Shown here: piece after piece, positions 22,373 to 34,560 of the stretch
Numbering within the stretch: the first letter of the stretch is position 1
Layout of the letters: the number at the start of each line of letters is the position of its first letter
Source of the DNA: Cryptomeria japonica
Lineage: Eukaryota > Streptophyta > Pinopsida > Cupressales > Cupressaceae
Reading direction: 5' to 3'
NCBI RefSeq assembly: GCF_030272615.1
Contig: NC_081407.1
Location: forward strand, 138,268,897 to 138,332,896
DNA length: 64,000 nt
Made by a program: the position numbers and the translations under genes
Notes under the pieces: generated by a model
Seen by the model: the letters and a program-made list of their open reading frames with translations, nothing else
Databases searched by the model: none
Told to the model about the DNA's origin: nothing

Positions 22373-24552
22373 ATTGTGAAGTTTTGAAATTGACTTAATT
22401 GTGTGTTTGATTTTTTTTTTGTGGATCTATGTATGTGATGGAAAGGAAAATTAATTAATAAGATAAATACAATATTGTGTTTTTACTTAATCACTTAATG
22501 GATTATCTATTTGTGCATGTCCATCCAAGTTGATGATTGAGAAGGAAAGAATATACCTTTCCTATATGCAAAATGATATTTATCGGAGTTTATTGTGGTT
22601 GTTGAACACTTATATTGGAGTTTACATTATTGTATTTGGATCACTTATCTATATGTGATGGATTGACATGTTTCCTTTATATATTGAATATAGTAAATTT
22701 TTTAATGTTTATAGTGCTCTTATTCATATGAGTAATGAGGTGCATTTGAGATTACCTTATTATTAGAAAAAAAAAATTATATCATGGTTATTTGATAGGT
22801 TGTAGTTGTGACCCAATATATTAATGGATAGCGTATTCATAGTTTGACTAAATCACTAGAAATAACATTTGCATGGTATTATCAAACATATCTTTGAATA
22901 AAATATTAATGGAATTATTTGTGAGATGATCTATAACATTCTATTGTACACACATGAGTTATATATTTTATTAGTTGTTAAGGGATTTTGAGGTTTTTAA
23001 TTTTTTGATTGGCACATTTTGATGTATAAAACCTCTAATAATCTTATCTAAAGCATGATACCCATAGAGTCTTTTTGTTGTTACAAGAATTTATCCCATA
23101 ACCATTTATTAAACATTATTATCATCCTTATTTTATTGTGAAGACAACAATGAATAACAAAATGTTTTAACATTTAATAAATTTTGTGTTTTCATTATAG
23201 GATAGTAGATTCACAATTTTTTCTTTAGATGTTTCTTTTTGGTCAACTCCATAATAGAAAAATCCTATAGAATAAAATAACCTACAATTATCCCTATGAT
23301 CTTTCCATTTTGTCCATTAGTGGTTTAATATGTTTAGCTAAACCAATGTAGTGACAAAACAATTGGATTGAGATTGTGCAATAAATGTCTTAAAGGTTCC
23401 TAGTCAAGCCTTGGATTTGGAGTTTGTTTTTCTCAAGATGTCCAATAGGTTGGGTATTTTTTTGAAGAGCTCAGTGAAGAGAAATATGCTTCTACCAACA
23501 CATAATCTTCATGCATTTTTTTTATAAAAATACTTATGTTCATTATTTATGTTTTAAATAAATAAATTAAACTTTGAAAAAAAGAATAACACAAATTTAG
23601 ATACTAATTTATAATAATAAAAATATTTAGAATATTTATTGCTATCCTTTGAATCAACATTGTCGACAATTAGATCCTATAGAAATACAAATTTGGCTAC
23701 TAGTAAACAAACGTGTGATTACAACATAATGATAACATGGACTAGAAGATAACAAAGAGTACACTAGAAACAAAGAGTACACTAAACAAAAACAAAAAAA
23801 CAAAGAGTTTACACTAGAAACAAAAGCCAACAACTTTGTTACTTTTATAATTGAAGGGGTAGAGCCATTGTTGATCATTGCATTTGATATTGCTCAACCC
23901 AAGTGTTATAATGAAGTCATGTGGAACTTCAACTATTTCAATTTTCATGTAAGGATTTTTTTAGCTTTGTGACTTTGTAATATTATACATACATATATGT
24001 ATGATTATTAGATAGTGTGATAAATATTAGTGCACATATATATGTCACACAATTAGTGGGAGATAGTTAGACATCCATCTCCTTTTCGAATATGTCATGT
24101 ATAAAATGGATAAATCAATAAAAAAAATTGTTCAATTCTATTTATTTTTTATAAGCATATTTCTATTAACAATACCTCTAGTACATATATTTTATTATTA
24201 ATATTACTTTTACATACAAATATCTAGATTGTTATTTTTAAGAAATTATGTCTTAAATATCTATTATAATAAAAAATAAATTTGAAAGCTATTAGAAACA
24301 AATTTAAAATTACTTCGATCACCCTTACAAAATTGAACATCAATTACATTCAATAAATTATTGCCAACCATTTAAAATTGTTCAAATTGTCAAAATTCTT
24401 TTGAAAAATGTTGTTACATCTTGTAACTAAAATTAAATCTACAACAAACTTTATCATAAAAGAACATAAACTAAGACATTGAGATCGACATAAATCTTCC
24501 CTTAAACAATCAATACATTAAGCACAAGATACTGAACAAAGAACCCTATTAT
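20621..24552. other. AT-rich spacer with simple repeats
   Basis: About 3.9 kb without a recognisable gene or element end. It contains an AATTC/AATTT-type short repeat at about 20728-20762 and a long TG repeat at 22326-22371. A TATATAAATC box at about 21930 has no gene next to it. The stretch 21650-21760 has LTR-like wording (TGTGTTGTATGTAAC, GGGGTCTCACATTGGG) but no partner could be found. Confidence 0.5.
22326..22371. repeat. (TG)n microsatellite
   Basis: Uninterrupted TG dinucleotide, about 23 units. Confidence 0.97.
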
Positions 24553-25790
24553 ACTTCATATCTAACAATCAATCTTAAGAAAAATTTAATGGTGAGAATG
24601 AAAATTTCATTGCACACAAAGTTTAGATATAATCAATCAATCTTAAGAAGATTTCATATCTCGCAATCAATCTTAAGAAAATTTGAATGGTGGGAAGGAA
24701 AAGTTCCAATCAATCTTAAGAAGATTTGAATAGTGAGGATGAAAAATTCCATCGTACAATTTTTTTAGATAGAATCAATCAATCTTAAGATGATTTTATT
24801 TGTAACAATCAATCTTAAAAAAATTCAATAGGAAGGAAAAATTTTAATCAATCTTAAGAAGAATTGAATGACGAGAATGAAAAATTCCATTGCACAAAAA
24901 TTTTAGATAGAAGTGAAGATTTCATGTCAATCTTAACAAAATTTGAATGGTGTGAATGAAAAGTTTCAATCAATCTTAAGATTTGGATTATGAGAACGAA
25001 AAATTCCATTAGACAAATTTTAGATAGAACCATTCGATCTTAAGAAGATTTTGTATCTCACAATCAATTTTAAGCAAAAATTGAATAGTGGGAATGAAAA
25101 GTTCTAATCAATCTAAAAAAGATTTGAACAATGAGAGTGAAAAATTCCATTGTGCAATTCTTTTAGATAGAATCAGTCAATCTTAAGAAGATTTCATAGG
25201 TAACAATCAATATTAAGAAAATTTGACTAGTGGAAATTAAAAATTTCAATCAATCTTAAGAAGATTTGAATGACGAAAATGAAAAATTCCATTACAGACA
25301 AATTTTAGATAGAATTAATCAATCTTAAAAAGACTTCATATCTAACAATCAATCTTAAAAAAAATCGAATTGTCGAAATGGAAAGTTCCAATCAATCTAA
25401 AGAAGACTTGAATGGTGAAAATTAAAAATTCAATCGCACACAAACTTTAGATACAATCAATCAATCAAAAGAAGATTTCATATTGAACAATCAATCTTAA
25501 GAAAATTTGAATGGAGGAAATGAAAAATTTCAATCAATCTTAAGAAGATTTGAATGGTGAAAATGCAAAATTCTATTCCACACAAATTTTAGATAGAACC
25601 AATCAATCTTAAGAAGATTTCATGTCTCCCAATCAATCTTAAGAAAATTTGAATGGTGAGAATGAAAAGTTCGAATCAATCTTAAAAGCAAATTTTAGAT
25701 AGAATCACTCAATAAAAAAATATTTGATATCTAAAATAATTTGAATGGTGAGAATGAAAAGTTCCCTGGTACACAAATTTTAGGTAGAAT
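24553..25790. repeat. Nested tandem array, about 140-bp higher-order unit
   Basis: About nine diverged units, marked by TTTTAGATAGAATCAATC near 24630, 24763, 24901, 25019, 25164, 25306, 25445, 25588 and 25695, spacing mostly 133-145 bp. Each full unit holds three sub-units that start AATCAATCTTAAGA: one of about 30 bp ending CATATCTAAC, one of about 43 bp ending AAAAGTTCC, and one of about 66 bp ending with TTTAGATAG. The shared core contains the CTTAAG palindrome. Two units are shortened (107-118 bp). No coding potential. Confidence 0.85.
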
Positions 25791-26334
25791 GAGTTGAATA
25801 AAACTCTAAACCCAATCAAATTCTACGGAAGAAACAATAGAGAGAGCCAGGTGGCTATTTAGATTTTGACATAGCATCTTTAGTGTTTAAAGGGTACAAC
25901 ATACAACCTCCATTGATGTCAATTCAAATACATACTGTCATATTCTGAGCACCCGTGATAAGCATATGTTCCCTGACATGTTCTATAACATCTCACTGTA
26001 CTACCTTTCCACATGCCAACCACATGAATAAACCAGGGGTAGAAAAATGGGTGTTTAGCTTCTCAGAAGACAAAAGCATGGGAATATCATCTTTTCAGCA
26101 CTGATTTTTTAATGGAATATTTGATTGATGTGGCAACTTCTGTATTGATATGAGCCACGTTCAAAGTGAGAAAGAGAGAGATTTTGGATGCGCGTGATCG
26201 TCCTCTTTGTTTTATTTACATCAAGTGGAGTGCACGCTTATTTTAGATAAATCAAGAAACATGTTTTGATGTGAGTGATGATGTAGGAGATGAGTATTTC
26301 AATTCTGTTTTGATATAAAAATAATATATAAATC
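25791..26334. other. Spacer between two tandem arrays
   Basis: About 540 bp with no gene recognised. Includes a slightly GC-richer stretch (25840-26060) with no motif I can name. Confidence 0.45.
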
Positions 26335-27560
26335 ATTGTGCTTTCATTGTTCATGGTACTTGGTTGATTTGTACAGTAAGGAAAAGCAAATTTTTTTAAT
26401 TTATATTCATGTGAAAGATGAGATGAATAAATTTCTGTAATTAAAAAATGAATTGTTCTATCCAAGAATTATCTATATTCTCATGAAAGATATGCCGTTC
26501 AGTTGTACGAATTTGTGTCTGTGTTTTCACAGTGCTGAATTGTACTTAACTGATTTGTAAAAGACCAGTCACTGTTTCAGAATTACTTCTATAAATGTGA
26601 AAAATGAGACGAATTGGGTGGCTTTGTTTCTGTGTTTTGGTTGGTGTTGAATCATATTTGATTGGTTTGAGAACTTTGTGTAGATAAAAAAATAAATTGT
26701 TCTATCCAAAAATTATCTATATTTATATAAAAGATGTGAGATTTCAATTGGATCATTTTGTGTCTTGTGTTTTAATAGCATTGAATTGTACTTGGTTGAA
26801 TTGTAAATATCTAGGGTAAAGACAAGCAATTGTCTTAGAATTACTTCTATTCATGTTAAAGATACGACGAAATGGGTGGCTCTGTTTCTGTTTTTGTTGG
26901 TGTTGAATCATATTTGATTGGTTTGAAAAAAAATTATAGTTAAAAAACTAATTGTTCTATCCAAGAATTATCTTATTAATAAGAAAGATGTGAGGTTCAA
27001 TTAGGTGGCTTTGTGTCTGTGCTTTTGTCATTGTTGGATTGCAGTTGAAAAAACTAATTGTTTCATCCAAGAATTATCTATATTTATATGAAAGATATGA
27101 GGTTCAGTTGGGTGGTTTTTTTGTCTAGGTTTTAATAATGTTGAATTATACCTTATTGATTTGTGAAATCTCTACACTAAACACAAGTAAATGTCTCAAA
27201 ATTACTTCTATTCATGTGAAAAATAGAATCGGGTCGATTTGTTTCTGTGTTTTTGTTAGAGTTGAATCGGGTGGCTTTGTGTCTATGTTTTATAGCATTG
27301 AATTGTACTTGATTGATTTATAAAATTTCTATAGGGAAAAAAGTAGTTGTCCTAGATCCAAAAATTAACTTGTATGAAATATAAAAGTAGTTGGGTGGCT
27401 CTGCATTTGTTGTTTTAGGTATTAAAATGCTACTTGATTGGGTAATAAAACATTTGTAGCACAAAAAAGTAACTATCATGTCCAATAATTAGTTATACTT
27501 ATATGAACGATAAGAGGTTTAGTTCAGTGACTTTATGTGTACTTTTGTCACCATTTTTTT
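26335..27560. repeat. Second tandem array, about 245-bp units made of two related halves
   Basis: Units are marked by TTCTATCCAAGAATTATC at about 26456, 26699, 26955 and 27060, with weaker forms at about 27350 and 27478. Halves share GGGTGGCTTTGTGTCTGTG and TTGAATTGTACTTGATTGATTTG. Spacing between full units is about 243-256 bp; one unit is halved (about 106 bp). Units are much diverged and show no ORF. Confidence 0.75.
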
Positions 27561-28460
27561 TTTTTGATAAATCTAAGATATTATCTAACCATTTTCTTTA
27601 TCATAAATATTTTATCATATAAATTTATTTGCATAAATTTTAATTTAGAAATCTTTTATTACATAAAGTGTTTCAGTTAAACAAGTAATTGTCTTTGTTT
27701 ATACATGTCGTTTACCTTCTATATTAGTGTTTGATGATTTGCTGGGATTTAATTATGTAGTTTTGATTCAACTCTTATTAAAATGGTTCAAGAACACATA
27801 TCAAATGGCTATGAATTATCTTCTTTCAGTCAAGGTAAAGCTTCAATAACACATATTTCATGAGTAGTAGGTTGCAAGTATCCATATCTTAGGATCATAA
27901 ATGGTGCACTTAAACTTTCTAAGAGGCTAACCATCTCACTATTAGTCTTAATCAAGTGCATTTATCCATTTTGTTTCTCCCACAATAAGTTATTATCCCC
28001 ACTTGGATTTCTACCCCATTTGTTCAATAGGGCTTAACGATAAAGAACGTATCTTAAGACAATTATAAACAAATTCAAATTTGAAGAAAGAATGTATGTT
28101 TATTATAGTTTAATCAAGCATGGGTTAATCTTATAAAGTGTAAGCTACATCGTAGTTCAAATAGAACTATCATAATGTGCTACTATTAAGAATAAAAATG
28201 CATATTATTGATGTGGTTTTATATACACTAACTTAAGTGGAGCAAAAAGCTCCCACTTTAAACAAATTAAACAAATTTAAGTCCCTTTAAGTCTTTGATT
28301 ACCTATTCTAGGCAATTCAAGCTCACTAAAATTTACTTGATTGTATGTTTCCACAAGAAGATGCTTATATTTCTAAAATCGATTTGGACATGGTACAAAT
28401 TAGTTTTAACTAGTTTATATCTAAACTTTATCTCTAGCTGAAAGAAAACAAGGTATATAA
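27561..28460. other. AT-rich spacer
   Basis: No gene, LTR end or repeat array recognised in this 900 bp. Confidence 0.45.
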
Positions 28461-29003
28461 AATGTCCCCGTTTGTGGGGCTCGACAAGTTGATTTTCCCT
28501 TGAATCCTAGGAAGGATGTGAATTGGTAGTCGTTGGATGTTGGGTAGTTTAAGGAAATCTTCAATGGGGTAGCTCGAGGGGACCCTGAACCAGCTAGAGC
28601 TGGTTATGTGGTGAGAAAGAGCGAGGATCAAATTTTGTGGATAGTTGGCGCAAGACCAGGCATCGCTTCAAGTAATGAAGTGGAATTTTATGCCGCCCTT
28701 CTAGGGCTTCGAGAAGCTATGAATCTGGAGTGTGAGCATGTCCACTTGGACGACAATTTGCAACTGGTTGTTAATGCAATCCACATGAAGCAAATGCCAA
28801 GCTGGAAGTTGGTGAAAGTACTTTGCCAAAGCTTGGAGGAGATTAACCATTTTAGAGACATCATGGTCTCACATGTGTATCACGAAGGTAATGAAATTGT
28901 GGATGAAGTAACCAAAATGGTGTTTGATTTGACAACTAAGGTGTGGGCTATCAGCTCTTTGCTAGAATGGTGTAAGGATGATTGCCACTTCATTTACTCA
29001 TAA
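28461..29003 (+). pseudogene. LINE ORF2 C-terminal RNase H fragment
   Basis: The frame begins SPFVGLDKLIF, crosses two stops near 28537-28550, then stays open for 131 codons to a TAA. The order fits the RVT_3-type RNase H at the end of plant LINE ORF2: FNGVARGDPEPARAGYVVR (the FDGA.RGNPGPAG start), SNEVEFYAALLGLREAM with the catalytic Glu, HLDDNLQLVVNAI, and YHEGNEIVDEV with the last Asp. The first catalytic Asp is Asn here (AAT). No reverse transcriptase precedes it, so the copy is 5'-truncated. A stand-alone plant RNase H-like gene is less likely given the surroundings. Confidence 0.75.
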
Positions 29004-29048
29004 TTATTTTTGCATGATCAAGATTTTTGATGTCATAAATAAACATCA

Positions 29049-29233
29049 CACACACTAAGCTTATACTTCTAAGCTAAAAAGTGTTAAACACTCAGATTTG
29101 ATTGACATTTTCTAGGCTTAATATGTTGCTTAAGGTGTGTGGTCACACTAAGAATGCACTTCTAGACTTAAAGTGTTAAAGACTCAAGATTGACTAACAT
29201 TCTCTAGACTTAATATGTTGCTTAGTGTGTGGG
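29049..29233. repeat. Two-copy tandem duplication, about 92 bp
   Basis: Units 29049-29141 and 29142-29233 share CACACTAAG, ACTTCTA, AGTGTTAAA and CTTAATATGTTGCTTA in the same order with moderate divergence. They lie in the 3' flank of the RNase H fragment. Confidence 0.75.
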
Positions 29234-29273
29234 GTTTAAGGCTGCCCTTAATAAACGATAGTGTATGGCGGAG

Positions 29274-30011
29274 CTGGCTGAGTAGTAACATGGTATCCCA
29301 AGCATGTGGGTGGCATTTTCAATAGGGTGCAGGCAGCAACTGTCGCATTGTAAAATGCAGTGTGAAGTGATGGACACCTCTATTTGCTTGGTTGCAAAGA
29401 GATGGTGGATGGCATTTTATTGTGATGTTTTAGAGAGGAGGTTGATGGAGATCTTCAAGTCGTGAGTAGGTGTGGTCCTTCATGCCATTTGTATGGCATT
29501 GGGAAATGCATATCTAGGCGGTAATGGTCATTACATAGTGAATTTCAATGTGGCTTTGATGTTTGTAGTGATGCTTTTGGACATGGGGGAGACGAAGAAG
29601 ATGGTGGAAGCACTAGAAATGAAGTTGATATGGAAAAGGTGTTGCAGTGGGATGAAGGATTATATCATTCATTCCATACCTAGCCAGGGATTTATCTTGG
29701 ATGGGCATATGCTACCAAATCTTGGGGATGGAGATGATGACCCGATGCAAGTCTTTGTAGTATGGGGTGTGAGGATGAACCTCATGACAAGGTGCAACCA
29801 AGCTAGAATTGGAATATATTTCCTCAAGGGTTGTGTGGAAAGGGTGGAAGCCGAATACTATTTGATGCAGAGGCAAAAGGATGATCTCACAACCACTATT
29901 AAGGTCCTCAAAGGTCACAACACCAATGGGCTTATAACTCCCTCAAACCTCACCATACTTGGGTTACTCATCTGCATGAAAAATGGGTTTCTTGGGGCAG
30001 CAGAGGGTTAA
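29274..30011 (+). CDS. Unassigned open frame with one stop
   Basis: From about 29274 (MWVAFSIGCRQQL) to a TAA at 30011 the frame holds about 245 codons broken only by a TGA at 29463; the downstream open part is 179 codons. Notable pieces are LVAKRWWMAFYCDVLERRLM, an acidic GDGDDDPMQVF and VERVEAEYYLMQRQKDD. I recognise no family. The last residues overlap the start of the solo LTR at 29993, so if it is a gene fragment that insertion cut it. Another frame at 29590-29680 is also open, so chance cannot be excluded. Confidence 0.25.
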
Positions 30012-31802
30012 TACATGTAATTTGAGAAATCATTGACATGACCAGACTCAAGACACTTACATGACCCCAAAAACACCTTGTTTCAACCATGACATTGTTT
30101 AGAACCCAACTTCAAGGTTACACTCACCTTCATGGTGCATCTAGGCCTAGTAGCCTTCCAAGTATGGTATAGCATTCAAACAAGGTCTCAAACTTTTGTA
30201 GACAACCTTATGCAAACATAATATGGGTTGGTTTCAATAAGGAAAATCACCCAAAGGAGTTTTACAAAGGTTTTCAAAAGAGGTTTATGATTGTCCTAAA
30301 ACTATCCTAGTTTTAGGCTTGCAAATTAGGCCTTCTCACCAAGGAATTCCACAAATGATCATACAACCACTCAACACAGGGTACCAACACTTGGTTTCAG
30401 TCTGTACCAAGTCATTTTCATCAATTTTGAGTGTCCAAGGGGCCATATTTTTCATTAGCACTGTCTATAGCAGCCTTATGTCACTTTCTTAGGCTTGTCA
30501 CATGAAGATGACAAGCCTAGGGTTTCACCAAACTCCTTCCAAACTCATCCTCCTTCTACTGCCACTTTGAAAATATGAAAGGACATACAAAAACTATCAT
30601 TCCACCAGGTTTCATGATCAGACCCTGATGGAATGACTCAGAGAAATCATGTTTTATTGTTCAAACCCTAGGTGAGGAGGGTTTCCAGGCAATATTCAGT
30701 AAAACACTCACTAAATGCACAAAAATCAACCAAATTGCACAAAATTGATCTTGAATGAAAGGTAGGTCATAAGGCTTTCCAAAAAGTCAGACCTCACATT
30801 TTGATCTATCCGTACAAGAAAGTTGTGAACGTTGCAACGAGACTGTTACAGAAAAATCTAGGAAGTTGTAGTCAATAAAACAACCATGACTCTCAAAATA
30901 CTTAATGAAAATTCATGAGACCAATGCCAAATGAAAGGTATTTCAGTAAACCACTCACTCAATGCACAAAACTCAACCAAATTGTACAAAACTGATCTTG
31001 AATGAAAGGTAGGTCATAAGGCTTTTCAAAAAGTCAGATCTCACATTTTGATCTATCTGTACAAGAAAGTTATGAGCGCTACAACAAGACTGTTACAAAG
31101 AAATCTATGAAGTTGTAGTCAATAAAACAACCATAACTCTCAAAATACTTAATTAAAATTCATGAGACCAATGCCAAATGAAATTTATTTCAGCCCTATA
31201 TCATAATATGTGACCCTTATACCATCACATACCGTTCAAACTTGTATAATGCACGGGAACATAGAAATTGCAAGAAAAATGCAGAAAAATCTGAGTTTTT
31301 GTATTACTTTTTGTCTCCAAAACCACCAATAACCTTGGCCTCGACCCATAAGAGGACTTATAAAGCATATGGAGGGTTTTCCTAGTTGTCCCAATCGAAT
31401 TTCAAAGGTGGGTGACCACTAAGACCGTTTTAGATCAATATTTGAAAATGTTGCAAAAGTTGCATAGCAACTTTTTGACAACTTTTGACAAATACATCAA
31501 AATGACCTCAAACATGATCCTAACCATTGATCCGCATCAAAATGGATCAAAATAGACTAAAAAAACAACTACAAGCATTTGAGACCCCCGTGGAATGGTT
31601 TGACCAAAGTTGACCCAATTAGGACCTTGTAGGACTACAAGGCCCAAATGGAGTCAAAAGACCTTACAACTAAAATAAAGTGATTACAAATGATTCAAAA
31701 TGACACAAAATGGTCCATAGGACCTTATTACAATAAAAATAAAACCAAAGCATTCAGAAGGAAACTTTAAGCAACTTTGAGACCCCAAGTGCTCCTGCAC
31801 CA
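29993..31802. mobile_element. Solo LTR related to the LTRs of chromovirus B
   Basis: It starts TGGGGCAGCAGAGG, aligning with TGATGTAGTAGAGG of element B, and ends GCTCCTGCACCA exactly as the right LTR of B does. Internal blocks match too: AAGCCTAGGGTTTCACCAAACTCC, the TCATTCCACCAGGTTT region and the GCAACTTTTTGACAACTTTTG region. It is longer (1.81 kb versus 1.27-1.30 kb), in part through a 247-bp tandem duplication. Flanks TTTCT and TTATT match at three of five bases, so the target duplication is unconvincing. No internal retroelement sequence adjoins. Confidence 0.75.
30695..31188. repeat. 247-bp tandem duplication inside the solo LTR
   Basis: Units 30695-30941 and 30942-31188 have exactly equal length and begin TTCAGTAAA.CACTCACT. 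They differ by scattered substitutions, for example AACGTTGCAACGAGAC versus AGCGCTACAACAAGAC. A third TTCAG at 31189 marks the end of unit two. Confidence 0.9.
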
Positions 31803-32176
31803 TTATTGTTGGGTGAACACTTTGGTGGAAGATGTTGAGGATAAGGAGGACATTGCTATGAGCGATGAGGCGGGTTGAAGAATGGTGCTAATCTCAATTT
31901 TGTTTTTTCTATGTTTAATTATCTATTCTTTTTGGCTATGTTGGTGATATCTCTAGTAAATTGTAATCTCTGATATAATTTATTGTATAGTGATATGGGG
32001 GCATTTTGTCATGTCTTCCCTATTAAATAGGTACTGAGGAAGGGATGGTTTTCTATTGAAGCATGCATGTTTAGTTTCTATAGTCATGAGAGGCATCTTG
32101 GGGTCTGGATCATTTTGGGGGATAAAGGCAATGGTGATATTTTTCCAGTCTCAATGCAATTCTATAAAAAAAAAAA
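31803..32176 (+). mobile_element. LINE-like 3' tail with poly(A)
   Basis: After a short open stretch (VEDVEDKEDIAMSDEAG, stop at about 31879) comes T-rich sequence ending CAATTCTATA followed by 11 adenines at 32166-32176. This looks like a plant LINE 3' untranslated region and tail in + orientation. It may be the 3' end of whatever lay at 29274-29992 before the LTR inserted. No target duplication was found. Assignment is tentative. Confidence 0.4.
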
Positions 32177-32699
32177 TGATGACATGACAGTGCCATATTA
32201 ACTTATTAAGAAAAAGGTATATAAAATGCAAAGTATTAAGAAAACAAATTTAATTAATTTGGCAATAAGCTCAAACTAACATCGAAAATAATTATAATTC
32301 TAATTCAAAATTAATATCATTCCATTCTAAATGTAATCTATCATAATCTAGTCAATTCCAAAATAAGATCCAAATATATTAAGGGAAGAGACAGGGGATT
32401 TTGAATGAGCCTGTTTATCTTGTCTTACACCATTAGTTACTAAGTCTCTCATTTAAGTACATAAGAACCACCCAAGTGGCAACTAGATATTCACAACTTT
32501 AACACTAGGATGGAGCAATCTCCAAGGAAAAGAAAGCAACATAAATTCAACAAGATGATCACAATAAGACTATGTAAATCAACAAGTACACATGCCACTC
32601 AAAAAGTCATATAAAAAATATTTAAACTTGGATTTTTTCTACTAATCTAAAAGGGCACACCAGTATTTGGTAGAAAGAAGTACCATTAGAAAGAAATAG
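32177..32699. other. AT-rich spacer
   Basis: No gene or element end recognised. Confidence 0.45.
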
Positions 32700-34560
32700 A
32701 AGAGTAAAAGAGAAAATAATGAGATGGGATTGAATAGTGCACAAATTAAAGAGACAGTTCATTCCTATTGACTATGAGTTTGATTTGTTGAAGAAGATGC
32801 AAGGGTTGAATAAAGAAAGAAAATATGCGAGAGTATACAAAAGAGTTTTATTGAGTCTTGATCAGAACAGGCTATTTTGAGACCAATAAGGAGTATTTTA
32901 CCCATTGCATAAATGGGTTGACGTCGATTATTCAAGAAGAGTTTAGTTTGGTAAGAATGTCCATAATTGAAGACGCGTATCGATTTTATTTAAAGGTAGA
33001 AGAGAAGTTCAATAGAAGATCTGAGAGAAAACAAAATGGAAAAGGTTGTGGGAAAAAGAATGGCAAATAGTCTTATGAAGGTTGAAATGAGAAGAATAAT
33101 GAAAAATCTAGTAGCAGTCAAAATCAAAAAGGAAATAACACCTACCACCCTCGTGATCAAAATAATGAAGACCAAAGAGGATGATGAAGATTTGGACGAG
33201 GATCAAGTAGATAAGGATTCCATATAAACTATTTCCAAAGTGGAGGAGAAGAACATAGAGCATATGAATGTCACCAACATCTAGGGAGGACAAATAGAAC
33301 CCTTGAGGGTAATGCACGAGTTGCATATATAGATGAGGATGTTGATTATTTACATTCTAAAGATGCTAAAAGACGAGGGGTTCTTGTTACCATAAAAGCC
33401 TTACTAAATGAAGAGAACGAACAAACATAAAGGAAAAAAAAATCGCATAAGATATAAGTGTCAAGGTAAAATTTGCAACATGATTATTGATGAAGGTAGT
33501 TCATATAACCTTATTTCAAAAGAAATCAATTATTAAGTTACTTTTTGAGAGAAGAAGGCATTTGAATCCATATTAGATTACTTGGTTAGTAAAGGACCAT
33601 AAAGCTTTGGTTGATGAACAATGTCTAGTATAATTCAAGATTAGAAATTATCATGATGAGGTATTGTGTGATATTATGCCTATGGATTTTCATCATATGT
33701 AGTTAGGGAGATCGTGGTAGTTTGATAAGTGTGCAATATATAATGGGCATGCCAACACCTATTTCTTGACAAAGGATGGAGTTCATCATAAATTGAAGCA
33801 CCTAAAAGAGTTGGAGGAAAAGGTATACAACAATATCTTAATATGTTTAGTTGATGGGATAAAATTTTTGGAAGGTATGAAGCATATACATATATGTTAT
33901 GCTTTTATTCCTAGAGTTAATAAAAAAGATAATGAAGAGATACCTATATAGGTTTCAAATTTTTTGAATGAGTTTCAAGAAATTATTTATGATAATGTGC
34001 TTGAGGGTTTGCCTCAAGTAAGAAAGATTAGTGACCTAGAATAAACTTGATTCTTATAGCCATTTTGCCAAATAAGGCAACCCATAGAATGACTCCAACA
34101 AAGAATGAATTGTTGAATAAACAAGTGCAATAACTATTGTGCAAGGGATTGCTTTCAGAGAGTTTGAGTCCATGTATGGTATTTTTAGTACTAGAATTTA
34201 ATAAGTATGGAGAATGGAGGATGAGCATAGACTCACAAGCAATCAATAAGATTACCATAAAGTATAGATTTCCCTTATCAAGGATGGATGACATTATGGA
34301 TTGTTGTGTGGAGTTGAGTATATCACGAAGATAGATTTTAAGAGCGGATTTCACCAAATTTGGATTAGCGAAGGGGATGAGTGGAAGACAATTTTCAAAA
34401 CCAAGGTAGGCTTTTATGAGTGGTTATTCATGCCTTTTGGGGTAATCAATGCACCGAGCACACTCATGCAGCTCATGAATGAGGTATTGAAAGAGTTTTT
34501 GGGAAAGTGTGTTATTGGTTTTTAGTAAGACACTAGAGCATTTAATGTTGTGATGTTGTG
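32700..34560 (+). pseudogene. Ty3/gypsy gag-protease-RT remnant, + strand
   Basis: The order follows element B. Gag: VHKLKRQFIPIDYEFDLLKK and LIRTGYFETNKEYF..CINGL (32737-33070). A worn zinc knuckle, EEHRAYEC, lies at about 33248-33271. Protease: ICNMIIDEGSSYNLIS (33475-33530), with Asp-Glu-Gly for Asp-Ser-Gly, and a decayed LGR.W block (about 33700). RT: GEWRMSIDSQAINKIT, YITKIDFKSGFHQI and MPFGVINAPSTLMQLMNEV (34130-34510). At 34516 VIGF passes straight into FSKTLEHLML, so the stretch that carries the catalytic F/YxDD motif has been deleted. Sequence downstream of 34560 is unrelated; no LTR was found. Confidence 0.8.

Noticed and set aside
24553-25790. Regular repeats considered as a CRISPR array
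   Set aside because: Repeats are diverged, AT-rich, nested and contiguous with no unique spacers of constant length, and the surroundings are plant retroelements.
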